NCBI RefSeq assembly: GCF_002222655.1
Contig: NZ_CP022423.1
Span: 1,426,001 to 1,490,000 of the forward strand
Direction of reading: 5' to 3'
DNA: 64,000 nt
Source: Vitreoscilla filiformis
GTDB lineage: Bacteria; Pseudomonadota; Gammaproteobacteria; Burkholderiales; Burkholderiaceae_C
Shown: in pieces, positions 34,843-44,420 of the stretch
Layout of the letters: the number at the start of each line of letters is the position of its first letter
Position numbering within the stretch: the first letter of the stretch is position 1
Translations under genes and position numbers: made by a program
Notes under the pieces: generated by a model
What the model saw: only the letters and a program-made list of their open reading frames with translations
What the model was told of the DNA's origin: nothing
The model's database searches: none

Positions 34843-36345
34843 TCAGAAGCGTTCCAGCTCGGGGAACGCAAGCAACCCACGCTTGACGTGCATCTTGCCG
34901 TACTCGGCGCAGCGGTGCAGCGTGGGGATGACCTTGCCGGGGTTGAGCAATTCTTGCGGGTCGAACGCCCGTTTCAAGGCTTGCATTTGTTCGCGCTCGG
35001 CGGGGCTGAATTGCACACACATGGAATTGAGTTTTTCGATGCCGACGCCGTGTTCACCCGTCACCGTGCCGCCCATGGCGACGCTGGTTTCCAAAATCTC
35101 CGCGCCGAATTGTTCGCAGCGCCGCAGTTGATCCGGGTCGTTGGCATCAAACAGAATCAGCGGGTGCAAGTTACCGTCACCCGCGTGGAACACGTTGCAG
35201 CAGCGCAGGTTGTACTTGCGTTCCATGTCGGCGATGGCCAGCAGGATGTCGGCCAAGCGGCTGCGCGGGATGGTCGAATCCATGCACATGTAATCTGGGC
35301 TGATGCGCCCGGACGCCGGGAAAGCATTTTTGCGCCCACTCCAAAACTTCAGGCGCTGCGCTTCGTCTTGGCTGACCGCCATGCGGGTGGCACCCGCCCG
35401 ACCCAGCACCTGCATCATGTGGGCGATTTCTTCTTCGACCTCTTCGGCGGTGCCATCGCTCTCACACAGCAGGATGGCGGCAGCGTCCAGGTCGTAGCCG
35501 GCGTGAACAAAATCTTCGACGGCGGCGGTCATGGGTTTATCCATCATCTCCAAGCCGGCGGGGATGATGCCGTTGGCGATGATCGCCGCCACCGCTTCAC
35601 CGGCTTGGCGCACATCGGCGAAGCTGGCCATGATGCAGCGCGCCACCTGCGGTTTGGGCGTGAGTTTGACGGTGACTTCGGTCACCACCGCCAACATGCC
35701 CTCGCTGCCGACCACCACGCTGAGCAAATCCAGCCCGGGCCCCTCCAGCGCCTCACTGCCGAATTCCACCGCCTCGCCTTCGACGGTGAAACCGCGCAGT
35801 TTGAGCACGTTGTGCAACGTCAGGCCGTACTTCAGGCAATGCACGCCGCCGGAGTTTTCCGCCACGTTGCCGCCGATGGTGCAAGCGATTTGGCTCGATG
35901 GGTCGGGGGCGTAATACAGCCCATGGGCGGCCACCGCTTCCGAAATCGCCAAGTTGCGCACGCCGCACTGCACGGTGGCGGTGCGGGCCAGGGCGTCGAT
36001 GGCGAGGATGCGGTTGAACTTCGCCAGCCCCAGCGTGACGCCCATCGGGTGCGGCATGGCCCCACCGGACAGGCCCGTGCCCGCCCCCCGCGCCACCACG
36101 GGCACACCGAGCCGGTGGCAGGTTTGCAGCACGGCGGCCACCTGCGCTTCGTTCTCAGGCAGGGCCACGGCCAAGGGGCGCTCTCGGTAGGCGCTCAGGC
36201 CGTCGCATTCGTAGGGGGTGGTGGCTTCGGGCTGCCACAGCACAGCATGGGCCGGCAGCACCGTTTGCAGCGCCGCCACGACGGTCGATTGACGGGCGGC
36301 GCGTTCGCTGGGCGAGGGAGGGGGCGAGGCGGAAGTTGGGTTCAT
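34843..36345 (-). CDS. glcD: Glycolate oxidase catalytic subunit
   Basis: 500 residues, vanillyl-alcohol-oxidase type FAD enzyme. P-loop GAGTGLSGGA, IGGNVAENSGGVHCLKYGLT, and the C-terminal GDGNLHPLILFD and GEHGVGIEKL metal-binding His motifs are clear. It oxidises glycolate (and D-lactate) to the 2-oxo acid. Start at ATG 36345, 10 bp after the FIST gene stop; no Shine-Dalgarno sequence is visible. Confidence 0.94.
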   Translation of the reverse strand: MNPTSASPPPSPSERAARQSTVVAALQTVLPAHAVLWQPEATTPYECDGLSAYRERPLAVALPENEAQVAAVLQTCHRLGVPVVARGAGTGLSGGAMPHPMGVTLGLAKFNRILAIDALARTATVQCGVRNLAISEAVAAHGLYYAPDPSSQIACTIGGNVAENSGGVHCLKYGLTLHNVLKLRGFTVEGEAVEFGSEALEGPGLDLLSVVVGSEGMLAVVTEVTVKLTPKPQVARCIMASFADVRQAGEAVAAIIANGIIPAGLEMMDKPMTAAVEDFVHAGYDLDAAAILLCESDGTAEEVEEEIAHMMQVLGRAGATRMAVSQDEAQRLKFWSGRKNAFPASGRISPDYMCMDSTIPRSRLADILLAIADMERKYNLRCCNVFHAGDGNLHPLILFDANDPDQLRRCEQFGAEILETSVAMGGTVTGEHGVGIEKLNSMCVQFSPAEREQMQALKRAFDPQELLNPGKVIPTLHRCAEYGKMHVKRGLLAFPELERF

Positions 36346-36355
36346 GGGCAGGAGG

Positions 36356-37570
36356 TCATTCTGCGCTGACGAGCACACTGAGCACGCCGCTGTGGCTGTG
36401 CAGTTGCGGGCCGGCGATTTCTCCACCGGCAAAAAAGCCGATGAGCGGCACGTCGCCCAGCGCCTGGCGCACGATGGCCAGTTCAGCCGACGGGCCACCA
36501 AAATGCGCGCCACCGCGCCCCAGGCAACTGACGTAAATCGCGCCCAGCAAACGAGCGGCGGGGGTGGGCACGTCGCTGTCCTCGCCGTTGCCTTCGACTT
36601 CTTCGCGGATCTCGGTACATAAACGCACCAAGTCGCGCCGGGCGGCCTGCGGATCGCGGCGGCAGAAACAGAGTTGCTGGCCGGGCTCCACCAAGTCGGC
36701 CAAGGCCATGGCGCGCCGGCCCGGGTCGATGCCGATGAGCGGGCGCACATGGGTGTCGGCGTTGAGCGAGCCACCGGGGTCGAGCATGGCATGGTGCGCG
36801 GGCGCCACGGCGACGAACACCTGGCGCAAGCGCTGGATCAGCGCCGGATCGGGCGTTTGGTGCGCCTGGATCACCCCGCCACCCGCTTCGGCCAAGAGCA
36901 CGTCGAGGGCGGGCTCATCGTCCAGCGCCAGCACCATTGGGCCGTCCGTGGCAGTGACGGTGAACGGTTCACCCACCGGCCAACAGCCTTGGCTCAAGCG
37001 GGTGATCCATCGCAGCGCTGGTGTGAACGCCACGCCGGACAAGCCCCCTTCCACCGCTTCCCCTGCCCATTGCGCTGGCCGGCCCCGGTGGCTCACCAAC
37101 CCACCGAACAGGCCCACCCCACCCACGCGCTCGGCCAGCTCTTCCACCAGCTCGGGCAAATCGGGCAAGGCCGGATCGGCATGCACCAGGGCGGCGCCCC
37201 AGTCTCGCGTGGCGTCCAGAGGCTGGCGACCATGGAAAGTTCGGAAGTGCGCCGGGGGCACGTCCGTCAACATCAGGGCCAGGGCGGGTTCGTGCAGGTA
37301 TTCGACACCCGTGGCGCACAGCCCGGCCACCGCCGCACCCACCCAGGTCACGCCGGGCCAGCGCTGTTGCGCCTCGGCCAGCACCGCCTCGGCCTGCGGC
37401 ATCAGACGTTCGGACAGGTAGAGCCAACCCAAGGTCGGCACAAAACGGCGCAGGGTGGCCCGGCGGGCTTCGACCTGCGCCGCCGCCAGCGCCAACGCCA
37501 TGTGCGCATCCGGATGGGTGGCGTGGCCCAGCAAGCAAGCGCTGGGCGAGGGGGAGCGGGGATCAGTCAC
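36356..37570 (-). CDS. FIST domain sensory protein
   Basis: 404 residues with FIST_N (WVGAAVAGLCATGVEY, VGGVGLFGGLVS) and FIST_C (CFCRRDPQAARRDL, GAIYVSCLGRGGAHFGG, GFFAGGEIAGPQLH) domains. FIST proteins are proposed small-ligand sensors, often for amino-acid-like compounds. A GTG start at 37570, overlapping the PhaM stop, is chosen; upstream residues are Arg/Pro-rich antisense. It lies just before glcD on the same strand, so it may be linked to glycolate metabolism. Confidence 0.85.
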   Translation of the reverse strand: MTDPRSPSPSACLLGHATHPDAHMALALAAAQVEARRATLRRFVPTLGWLYLSERLMPQAEAVLAEAQQRWPGVTWVGAAVAGLCATGVEYLHEPALALMLTDVPPAHFRTFHGRQPLDATRDWGAALVHADPALPDLPELVEELAERVGGVGLFGGLVSHRGRPAQWAGEAVEGGLSGVAFTPALRWITRLSQGCWPVGEPFTVTATDGPMVLALDDEPALDVLLAEAGGGVIQAHQTPDPALIQRLRQVFVAVAPAHHAMLDPGGSLNADTHVRPLIGIDPGRRAMALADLVEPGQQLCFCRRDPQAARRDLVRLCTEIREEVEGNGEDSDVPTPAARLLGAIYVSCLGRGGAHFGGPSAELAIVRQALGDVPLIGFFAGGEIAGPQLHSHSGVLSVLVSAE

Positions 37571-38345
37571 TGGTCTTGCGCGTGGTGCGGCGCGGCTTGG
37601 CTGCCGGGGCCTCTTCAGCAGCCGGTGGCGGGGTGTCGGAAGCCGCATCGGCAGCCGCGTCGGCAGTCGGGGCAGCGGAGGCCGCCGATTTGCGCGTCCG
37701 TTTGGCGCTCACACTGGCTTGCACGGCGGCGTTGGCCACTTCAGCGGCTTGTTGGGCCACGGCAGCGGGCATGGCCACGGCTTGTTTGAAGGTTTCACCT
37801 GCCGCGTCCAGGGACTGCTTCATCATCGCCCCCATGGTTTCGCGGGCGGCTTCGGCGCGGCCATCCTTCATGGCGCTGCTGGCGATTTCGGTGAATTGTT
37901 GGGTCAACGCCCCCCACCAAGCCATGGGATCGACCACGCCTGGCATCGGGGCTGCCGGGTTGGCGGCGGTGGTGGACGCTGCGGGTGCCGAGGCTGTCGC
38001 GGGAGCCGGGGCCGGCGTTGGCGCGGGGGCAGCGGCCACGGACGGCATCTTCAGCGTCATGGCCTCGCGCAGGTCTTTGGCCGAGACGTTCATGCTCTTG
38101 AGCGTGGACAGTGTCATGCGCTGCACTTCCATCGCTTGGATGGTGGTGCCGATCATGCGGGCGTTTTGCTCCAGCCAGAACTGCACGGTGCGCAGCTCAT
38201 TGATGCGTTTTTCCAGTTCGGCTGGATCGAGCGTCGGGGCCACCCACTGGCCCACATTGGGCAGGGCGGCGCCGGCGTTTTTCACCAGCCCTTGCAGAAA
38301 ATCGAAGCCGGGCACAAAAGCGCCGAAGGGGGAAGCTGTCGTCAT
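37563..38345 (-). CDS. PhaM-family polyhydroxybutyrate granule protein
   Basis: 260 residues. The N-terminus FDFLQGLVKNAGAALPNVGQ, then WVAPTLDPAELEKRINELRTVQFWLEQN and TTIQAMEVQRMTLSTLKSM, match Ralstonia PhaM, which activates PHB synthase and attaches granules to DNA. The middle is an Ala/Pro linker and the tail is Lys/Arg/Ala-rich (SAKRTRKS, KPRRTTRKTSD), the DNA-binding part. The start overlaps the GumN-like gene stop (ATGA). Confidence 0.88.
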   Translation of the reverse strand: MTTASPFGAFVPGFDFLQGLVKNAGAALPNVGQWVAPTLDPAELEKRINELRTVQFWLEQNARMIGTTIQAMEVQRMTLSTLKSMNVSAKDLREAMTLKMPSVAAAPAPTPAPAPATASAPAASTTAANPAAPMPGVVDPMAWWGALTQQFTEIASSAMKDGRAEAARETMGAMMKQSLDAAGETFKQAVAMPAAVAQQAAEVANAAVQASVSAKRTRKSAASAAPTADAAADAASDTPPPAAEEAPAAKPRRTTRKTSD

Positions 38346-39400
38346 GGTCGGTCTCCTGGTTCCGGCATCGGGGATGGCACCGGTTCGAGGCTGGATTGTG
38401 CGCTGGGTGGCGGCACCGGCACCAGCTGGGTGACCCGGAAGCCGCGTGCCGCCAGCAAAGCGGGCAAGCCCTGCGGGCCGGTGAGGTGCAAGCTGCCCAC
38501 GGCCACGAACACCGACAAGCCCGCGTCATGCCACGCCGCGATGCGCTGCACCATGGCCGGATGGCGGGCATCGAGCAGGCGATGCAGCGCGGCGCGTTCG
38601 GCGGGCGTGTCGAGGCACTCGCACCATTCGGCGTAGCGGCTCAGGGCATCGAGGTCGCTGCGGGCCCACGCTTCGCCCAGGCGCCGGCCTTGGCGACGCA
38701 GAGCACCGTTGTCCAGATCGTCCAGCGCGTGGGCCACAGCGTGTTGGCGCTGGGTGGCGTCCGGCGCCAACAGGGCTTGAACTTGCTGCGCGGGGGTTTC
38801 TAAAGCGTCGATGCGTTTGTTCAAACCCCGGGCCAGCCCGGCCAAAAAGCCGTCGATGCCGTAAGCCGGATCCATGCCCTCGCGGCGCAAGGCCAGCAGA
38901 TTCAGCAGCGTGAGTTGAAACTCCGGGCGCAACCCCGTCAGCATCGATCCCGCGCATTCTTGGGTGGCACGCTGGGCCAAGCGCTGTTGCAACGCTGCCG
39001 GCAAAGCAGGGGCATCGGCTGGCACGCTCATCAGGCGTTGGAGCTGGCGCTGGGTGCGTTCATCCAGCGGATCCAGCTCCAGCGCCACCCGCTGCGCCTG
39101 GGCCAAGGCGGCGCGCACTTGCGGGCCGGGGAACATCCAATCGCGCTGGGCGGCGTGAATCGTGCCATAGAGCCACGAGCGACGCCCGTCCTTGTCCAGT
39201 TGCCACAGCAGCCCACGATCCACCGCTTGGCGCCAACCGGCTTGCACCTCGGGTTCGGTCAGTGGAGCGGGCGCGGGGGGGCAGTCCGGCGTGTCAAGCG
39301 CGGGTTCGGCGTGGACGTGCAGCGCACCGGCCAGCAGCCCACTCAGCACCCAGCGCAGACACCGCCCTCCGCGATGCTTCCAACGCGCCATGGGGGTCAT
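38342..39400 (-). CDS. TraB/GumN-family protein
   Basis: 352 residues with a signal peptide (WVLSGLLAGALHVHAEPA). Family marks: LLWQLDKDGRRSWLYGTIHA, VALELDPLD and the C-terminal FVAVGSLHLTGPQGL, the GxxH motifs of the TIKI/TraB metalloprotease-like fold. Members are periplasmic or lipoprotein-like with poorly known function. Start 39400 or ATG 39391. Stop overlaps the phaM start, and its start overlaps the FAH gene end. Confidence 0.85.
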   Translation of the reverse strand: MTPMARWKHRGGRCLRWVLSGLLAGALHVHAEPALDTPDCPPAPAPLTEPEVQAGWRQAVDRGLLWQLDKDGRRSWLYGTIHAAQRDWMFPGPQVRAALAQAQRVALELDPLDERTQRQLQRLMSVPADAPALPAALQQRLAQRATQECAGSMLTGLRPEFQLTLLNLLALRREGMDPAYGIDGFLAGLARGLNKRIDALETPAQQVQALLAPDATQRQHAVAHALDDLDNGALRRQGRRLGEAWARSDLDALSRYAEWCECLDTPAERAALHRLLDARHPAMVQRIAAWHDAGLSVFVAVGSLHLTGPQGLPALLAARGFRVTQLVPVPPPSAQSSLEPVPSPMPEPGDRP

Positions 39401-40275
39401 GCGAGGTTCTCCTCGGGATCATCGCCATCCGCGTCGATCAACTCGGGCGTGATGGCGCCGAACAGGCTGTGGCCATCGGCGCCGGCCATGTCGATGTGAA
39501 CGCGCTCGCCCGCGTGCAGGCCGCTCAGTGCCTCGCAGAGCCCTGGCCGGGGGCCGGTGCCGATGAGCGTCCCCGCTCCCAGCGAATGCCCGCGTGCGGC
39601 CCAAGCCATGAGCTGGCCAGCGTGCCAGTGCATGGCGGGTTCGGGCGGGTTCCGATACGGCGGCGAGCCATCGCGCTGGATCTCTAGAGGGCGCCGCAGT
39701 TGGCCGGCTTGCCAAGCGTCGCCCACTTCGTCGGGCGTGGCCAACACCGGGCTGAAACTGCTGGCCGGCCAAGCGTGCAGCGGATCGGCGCCTTCGGGAA
39801 GTGGTCGAACCCACCACGCAGCGGCCAGCCCCAGCAGACGCACCTGGGCCAAAGCAGACGCGGGCGCGGCATGTGCCGGCACATCGCCGGTCAGCATCAC
39901 CCATTGGGCGTGGCCATCGAGCGAGGCCCCTTCCGGCACGCGCACACGGGCAGCGGGGCCGAGCAGGGCATCGCCTGCGCCGCGTTGCAGCCAGGGGCCA
40001 GCGGCCTCGCGCCACGCCTGCGCCACCATCCAGTGGGTGCAGCGGGCCAGTGGCGCCCGGCAGCGTTTCGGCTCGAACGGGAAGGCATGGCGGGCGCGAC
40101 CGTGGTTCAAGCTGATCGCCAGCTCCTCCAACTGCGGCGCGAGAAAGCCCCAATCGTCCAGCACCTGTTGCAGGCGCGTGGCGATGCCGCTGGCGTAGTG
40201 GGCCATGCTCAGATCGTGGGAGACCACCACGAGGTGGCCATCACGCGAACCATCGTCATAACTGGCGAGTTTCAT
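39397..40275 (-). CDS. Fumarylacetoacetate-hydrolase-family protein
   Basis: 292 residues. Typical N-terminal SASDGSRDG-like segment (KLASYDDGSRDGHLVVV), FVxxP-like parts, and a C-terminal region with GTLIGTGPRPGLCEAL (the GTIxGTG motif) and GERVHIDM. The usual metal-binding EExE/D triad is not obvious, so it may be a degenerate member. Role unknown; 2-oxo acid hydrolysis is the family theme. Confidence 0.8.
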   Translation of the reverse strand: MKLASYDDGSRDGHLVVVSHDLSMAHYASGIATRLQQVLDDWGFLAPQLEELAISLNHGRARHAFPFEPKRCRAPLARCTHWMVAQAWREAAGPWLQRGAGDALLGPAARVRVPEGASLDGHAQWVMLTGDVPAHAAPASALAQVRLLGLAAAWWVRPLPEGADPLHAWPASSFSPVLATPDEVGDAWQAGQLRRPLEIQRDGSPPYRNPPEPAMHWHAGQLMAWAARGHSLGAGTLIGTGPRPGLCEALSGLHAGERVHIDMAGADGHSLFGAITPELIDADGDDPEENLA

Positions 40276-40322
40276 GGGCGAACAAGGCGGGCGTGGCGAA
40301 GCACAAGGGGCAGCATTGTGCG

Positions 40323-41411
40323 ATGTCTCAACCTTCTGAGTGGCCCCCCATTCGGCTGGGTTTGGTATTGGCCGTGCTGGGGGCGCATGTGGTGGCGCTT
40401 CAGGTGTGGAGCACAGCCCACGCGCCACGCGGGCGCACGGCGCCTGCGGCCCGGCCAGTGATGCGTGTCAGCCTGGTGCCGCAGGCGCCGCACCCTGTGC
40501 CTGAATCAACACCCACGCTGGGGCCGCTGACACCCCCACCTGCCACGGCGCCATCGCCACCCCGTCCGGTGCCGACGCTTCGACCTTGGGAAGATCGGGC
40601 CGAACTGCCGCCCGCCGTGCCCGTGGCGCCTGAGTTGGCGGCCCCGCGCCCGGTGGTGGCCGCGCCTGATGTGTCGCCTGCCGAGCTGCCCGCTGCCCAA
40701 GAGGGGCCGTTGCTGCGCGCCTCCTCCGACCCCACGCCCGACCCAGCGAACTGGCCGACCGACCCGCCACCGCGCTACCGCGTCCAGATCCCGGCGACGG
40801 GGAGCTGGTCTTACCACGTAGAGCAAGGGCTGCTGCACGGCCAAGGACGCCTCGACTGGCAGCATGATGCCGGGCGTTACCGCATCGCGCAGCAGGTGAA
40901 CCTCCCTGGCCGGCCGAGCCAAGATTGGGTGAGCCAAGGTGCGGTGCGGACGGACGCGCTGGGCGGCCTGTCCCCCGAACGTTTGCTGGAGCGGCGGCGC
41001 GAACGCCCCCTGCACGCCGTCAATTTTCAGCACGACAAGGGGTTGCTCAGTTTTTCCGACACCCCACTCACCGCCCCCCTGTACGACGGCATGCAAGACC
41101 GCCTCAGCGCCTTGGTGCAGTTGGTGGGCATCGTGCAAGCTTGGCCGACGCCGTGGACGGTGGGAGAACGCATCACCCTGCGCGTTGCAGCGCCGCGTGG
41201 TGGCCTGGCAGATTGGGTGTGGGAGGTGGTGGCCGTGTCCGACGAGGGCTTGCACCTGCGCCGTGAGCCGACCCAGCCTTACGACTGGCGGGTGGAGCTG
41301 TGGTTGGCCTCCTCCCGAGGGCACTGGCCGCAGCGCATGCGCTGGCAACGCTGGCCCGGTGGTGAGCCCATCACCTGGACGTTGCAGGAGAACGCCGGGG
41401 TGGCACACTGA
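40323..41411 (+). CDS. DUF3108 protein with Pro-rich linker
   Basis: 362 residues. One membrane anchor (RLGLVLAVLGAHVVALQVW, residues 11-29), a long Ala/Pro-rich linker (about 35-145), then a DUF3108 domain (YRVQIPATGSWSYHVEQGLLHGQ, SQGAVRTDALGGLSPERLLERR). The layout, an inner-membrane anchor plus a periplasmic beta-rich domain, suggests an envelope role. Divergent from the FAH gene. Confidence 0.8.
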   Translation: MSQPSEWPPIRLGLVLAVLGAHVVALQVWSTAHAPRGRTAPAARPVMRVSLVPQAPHPVPESTPTLGPLTPPPATAPSPPRPVPTLRPWEDRAELPPAVPVAPELAAPRPVVAAPDVSPAELPAAQEGPLLRASSDPTPDPANWPTDPPPRYRVQIPATGSWSYHVEQGLLHGQGRLDWQHDAGRYRIAQQVNLPGRPSQDWVSQGAVRTDALGGLSPERLLERRRERPLHAVNFQHDKGLLSFSDTPLTAPLYDGMQDRLSALVQLVGIVQAWPTPWTVGERITLRVAAPRGGLADWVWEVVAVSDEGLHLRREPTQPYDWRVELWLASSRGHWPQRMRWQRWPGGEPITWTLQENAGVAH

Positions 41412-41450
41412 GCGGCCCGTGTGAACCAGGAAGAACAAGGAAGCGAACCC

Positions 41451-41753
41451 ATGATTCTGGAACTTGCCGACATCCGCATCCAACCCGGCCGCCAAGCCGA
41501 ATTCGACGAAGCCATCCAGCGCGGGCTGACCACGGTCATCGCGCACGCCCAGGGGTTCCGGGGCTACAAGGTGAACAAGGGGATCGAAAGCCCAGAACGC
41601 TATCTGTTGCAGATTTTTTGGGACACGCTGGAAGACCACACCGTGGCCTTCCGGGGTTCCGAAGCGTTCGGGCAATGGCGGGCCATTGTCGGCCCGTTCT
41701 TTGCGGCCCCACCGGTGGTGGAGCACTTTGAGCTGCTGGCCAAATCGGCCTGA
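41451..41753 (+). CDS. ABM-domain (YgiN-like) monooxygenase family protein
   Basis: 100 residues. Antibiotic-biosynthesis-monooxygenase fold: MILELADIRIQPGRQAEFDEAI, ERYLLQIFWDTLEDHTVAFRGSE, VEHFELLA. Family members oxidise quinols or degrade haem, or act as small dimers of unknown activity. AAGGAAG supports ATG 41451 rather than GTG 41421. Confidence 0.85.
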   Translation: MILELADIRIQPGRQAEFDEAIQRGLTTVIAHAQGFRGYKVNKGIESPERYLLQIFWDTLEDHTVAFRGSEAFGQWRAIVGPFFAAPPVVEHFELLAKSA

Positions 41754-41789
41754 GCGCTCACGCCCAGCAGGTGGCGGGCGTCAGACCGG

Positions 41790-42164
41790 TCAGACCGAGA
41801 AGCTGGAGCCGCAGCCGCAGGTGGTCGAAGCGTTCGGGTTCTTGATGACGAACTGCGAACCGCTGAGGTCTTCCTTGTAGTCGATCTCGGCGCCCACCAG
41901 GTATTGCAGGCTCATGGCGTCGATCAGCAGGGTGACGCCGTTTTTGGTCATCGGCGTGTCGTCTTCGTTGACGATTTCATCGAAAGTGAAACCGTACTGG
42001 AAGCCCGAGCAGCCCCCACCCTGCACGAACACGCGCAGCTTCAGGTCGGGGTTGCCTTCTTCGGCCACCAAATCGGCGACTTTGGCAGCAGCCGCATCGG
42101 TGAAGATCAGCGGCGCCGACAGATCCGGGGTTTCGGTGGTGGTGGCTTCTGCAACTGCGGTCAT
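41790..42164 (-). CDS. erpA: Iron-sulfur cluster insertion protein ErpA
   Basis: 124 residues of the A-type carrier family. The three ligand cysteines are in [10 protein letters not shown] and TCGCGSSF at the C-terminus. It delivers [Fe-S] clusters to apoproteins such as those of the isoprenoid and respiratory pathways. ErpA rather than IscA is favoured by [24 protein letters not shown]. Confidence 0.93.
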   Translation of the reverse strand: MTAVAEATTTETPDLSAPLIFTDAAAAKVADLVAEEGNPDLKLRVFVQGGGCSGFQYGFTFDEIVNEDDTPMTKNGVTLLIDAMSLQYLVGAEIDYKEDLSGSQFVIKNPNASTTCGCGSSFSV

Positions 42165-42203
42165 GGCAGGGATTCCTTTGCGTGAATGGCGTCGCCGATG
42201 CGA

Positions 42204-42650
42204 TCACTTGGCCGGGATCGGATCTTTGACGTCTTTGAGGTCTTTGGTGTCTTTGCTGTTCTTGGCCCGGGTGATCGGGGTGTCGTCGATCGTCGGCGGT
42301 GACAAGGGGCGCAGTTCGCCATTGATCGTGGCGCCTTGGTGCATCTCCAGCGCCTGGTAGGACACATTCCCAATGACGCGGGCCTTGGATTGCAATTCCA
42401 GCAACTCGCTGGAGTCCACCGGGCCCAGGATTTGGCCATTGATGATCACATGGCTGGCGATCACCTTGCCGTGGATGCGGGCATTTTCACTGATGACCAG
42501 CAAGCTGGAGGTGCCTTCCTCGGCCAGCACATCGCCACGGATTTCACCGTCGATGCGCAAGCCTTCCGCAAAGCGGATCTCGCCGATCACGGTGGTTCCC
42601 GCGCCGATCAGGCTACGGATGGGGGGCTGCTTCTTGCTTTTGCCGAACAT
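42204..42650 (-). CDS. Bactofilin
   Basis: 148 residues. Central right-handed beta-helix core (EIRFAEGLRIDGEIRGDVLA, RVIGNVSYQALEMHQGATINGEL), with short flanks as usual for bactofilins, the polymerising cytoskeletal scaffold used in cell shape, stalk or polar targeting. GGAGA lies 9 bp before ATG 42650. Lys/Asp-rich C-terminus (SKDTKDLKDVKD). Confidence 0.9.
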   Translation of the reverse strand: MFGKSKKQPPIRSLIGAGTTVIGEIRFAEGLRIDGEIRGDVLAEEGTSSLLVISENARIHGKVIASHVIINGQILGPVDSSELLELQSKARVIGNVSYQALEMHQGATINGELRPLSPPTIDDTPITRAKNSKDTKDLKDVKDPIPAK

Positions 42651-42704
42651 CAAGGGTTCTCCTGCCAACCCACGCGCATGGTGGGCTCCCTAATGGGATG
42701 GACT

Positions 42705-43421
42705 TCACAGTGAGAGGGTTTCGGTGGCGCGCACCGTACCGCCGGGGTCGGTGACGCTGACCTGCACGGTTTTTACCACGGCCTGCGCAGGGTATTCGAG
42801 GTCGACAGAGAAGCGTTGGTACGGTTTGACCTGCACAGGTTGGCGTCCGGCTGGGGGGCTGAGTTTCCAGGGCTTGCCGCCCAGGGTGCCCGAAAGGGTG
42901 ACTTCGTACCGCCCGCTGAAAGCCGGCCCGTTGCGGTTGCCCAACAGCAGCATGAACTGGTAGTGCAAACGACCGGGTTGAGGGGCATCGACTTGCAAAT
43001 CCTTGACAGACAGAGCGGCAACCCCCTTGCCGGCTCCTTGCAGCAAGCGCTCGAACACACTCAAGTCTTCTTTGAGTTTGACGTTGGTGGCCTCAAGCTG
43101 ACTGACCTTTTCAGCCAGTTTGCTTTGGGTGGTGCGTTCGGTGGTGAGCAGACTTTCGGCGGTGTTGGCCACCGCTTGGGCTTTGTCTCGTTCTTGGCGC
43201 AACCGCTCCACTTGGGTTTCGAGTTCTGCAATGCGCTCGTGGCTGTCGCGGTCGAGGCCGGCGATGGTCTTACCAAACTCGAATGTCCACAGCGCCAGCG
43301 CGGCAGAAAGGCCCAGCATCAGCGCGATGCCCGCCCAGCGCAAAGGCCAGGGCAGGCGGCGGCTGATGGTCATGGTCGGAATGGTGGTGGTCCATCGGCG
43401 CCATAAGAACTTCCAGCGCAT
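42705..43421 (-). CDS. DUF6776-family membrane protein
   Basis: 238 residues. One N-terminal membrane helix (WAGIALMLGLSAALALWTF, about 30-50), a coiled coil (about 60-130: DRDSHERIAELETQVERLRQ) and a C-terminal beta domain (QVDAPQPGRLHYQFMLLLGN, VQVSVTDPGG). Genes of this type lie next to bactofilin genes in Burkholderiales, suggesting a shared envelope job. Start 43421. Confidence 0.8.
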   Translation of the reverse strand: MRWKFLWRRWTTTIPTMTISRRLPWPLRWAGIALMLGLSAALALWTFEFGKTIAGLDRDSHERIAELETQVERLRQERDKAQAVANTAESLLTTERTTQSKLAEKVSQLEATNVKLKEDLSVFERLLQGAGKGVAALSVKDLQVDAPQPGRLHYQFMLLLGNRNGPAFSGRYEVTLSGTLGGKPWKLSPPAGRQPVQVKPYQRFSVDLEYPAQAVVKTVQVSVTDPGGTVRATETLSL

Positions 43422-43450
43422 CGACGCTCCTAACAAAACCAGCGGACGTG

Positions 43451-43475
43451 AAAAAGGCCGCACGCGGCGGCCTTT
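43451..43475 (-). terminator. Intrinsic terminator after rpsI
   Basis: On the minus strand an 8-bp stem AAAGGCCG/CGGCCTTT with a 7-base loop runs into TTTTTC. It stands 41 bp after the rpsI stop and before the DUF6776 start, so it ends the rplM-rpsI transcript. Confidence 0.85.
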
Positions 43476-43515
43476 GTATTTTGCATAGACATCCGTGAGG
43501 ATGTCTTGTCGGGGA

Positions 43516-43908
43516 TCAGCGCTTGCTGAATTGCTTGCGACGGCGAGCGCCGTGCAGACCGACCTTCTTACGCTCGACTTCACGCGCATCGCGGGTGACG
43601 TAGCCAGCGCGGCTCAGTTCGGGCTTCAGGGCTGCGTCGTAGTCGATCAGGGCACGGGTGATGCCGTGGCGCACGGCACCGGCTTGGCCGGTTTCACCGC
43701 CGCCGTGTACGTTGACTTGGACGTCAAAAGCTTCGACGTTGGCGGTCAGCACCAGAGGCTGCTTGACGACCATGATCGAGGTTTGACGACCGAAGTAGGC
43801 TTCCAGCGGACGACCGTTGACGGTAATCTGGCCGGTGCCCTTCTTGATGAACACGCGAGCCACAGAAGACTTGCGACGGCCAGTGCCGTAGTTCCAATTG
43901 CCGATCAT
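43516..43908 (-). CDS. rpsI: 30S ribosomal protein S9
   Basis: 130 residues. [13 protein letters not shown] near the N-terminus and the terminal [11 protein letters not shown] tail that reaches the P-site tRNA are diagnostic. Cotranscribed with rplM, 11 bp upstream. Confidence 0.98.
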   Translation of the reverse strand: MIGNWNYGTGRRKSSVARVFIKKGTGQITVNGRPLEAYFGRQTSIMVVKQPLVLTANVEAFDVQVNVHGGGETGQAGAVRHGITRALIDYDAALKPELSRAGYVTRDAREVERKKVGLHGARRRKQFSKR

Positions 43909-43919
43909 TGCTGCGCTCC

Positions 43920-44348
43920 TCAGATGGCCAGCGGCTTGGGCTGCTGAGCGGTGTGCGGATGGGTGTCACCCGCATAGACCTTCAGCTTCTTGATCATGGC
44001 GTAACCCAGCGGGCCCTTGGGCAGCATGCCCTTGACGGCCTTTTCCAGGGCGCGGCCCGGATGCTTGGCTTGCATGTCCTTGAACTTGGTGCCGTAGATG
44101 CCACCGGGGAAACCGGAATGGCGGTAGTACACCTTGTCGTTGGCCTTGTTGCCGGTCACACGGATTTTGTCGGCGTTCAGAACGACGATGTAATCACCGG
44201 TGTCCACGTGAGGCGTGTAGATGGCCTTGTGCTTGCCGCGCAGACGGAGTGCCACTTCGCTGGCGACACGTCCGAGCACCTTATCGGTGGCGTCAATCAC
44301 AAACCACTCGTGCGTCACCTCGGCCGGCTTGGCGCTGAAGGTCTTCAT
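43920..44348 (-). CDS. rplM: 50S ribosomal protein L13
   Basis: 142 residues. [40 protein letters not shown] and [20 protein letters not shown] are diagnostic. First gene of the rplM-rpsI operon; its leader contains a perfect 9-bp hairpin (44421-44443). Confidence 0.98.
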   Translation of the reverse strand: MKTFSAKPAEVTHEWFVIDATDKVLGRVASEVALRLRGKHKAIYTPHVDTGDYIVVLNADKIRVTGNKANDKVYYRHSGFPGGIYGTKFKDMQAKHPGRALEKAVKGMLPKGPLGYAMIKKLKVYAGDTHPHTAQQPKPLAI

Positions 44349-44420
44349 GAGAAGGTCTCTAAATCTGTAAAGTAAACCGGCTGTTTGTTCGCCTGGCGTC
44401 TTCGGAACTGCTTGTGAAGT

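Noticed and set aside
41421..41450. GTG start for the YgiN-like gene
   Set aside because: AAGGAAG lies inside it, well placed for ATG 41451, where the family sequence begins.
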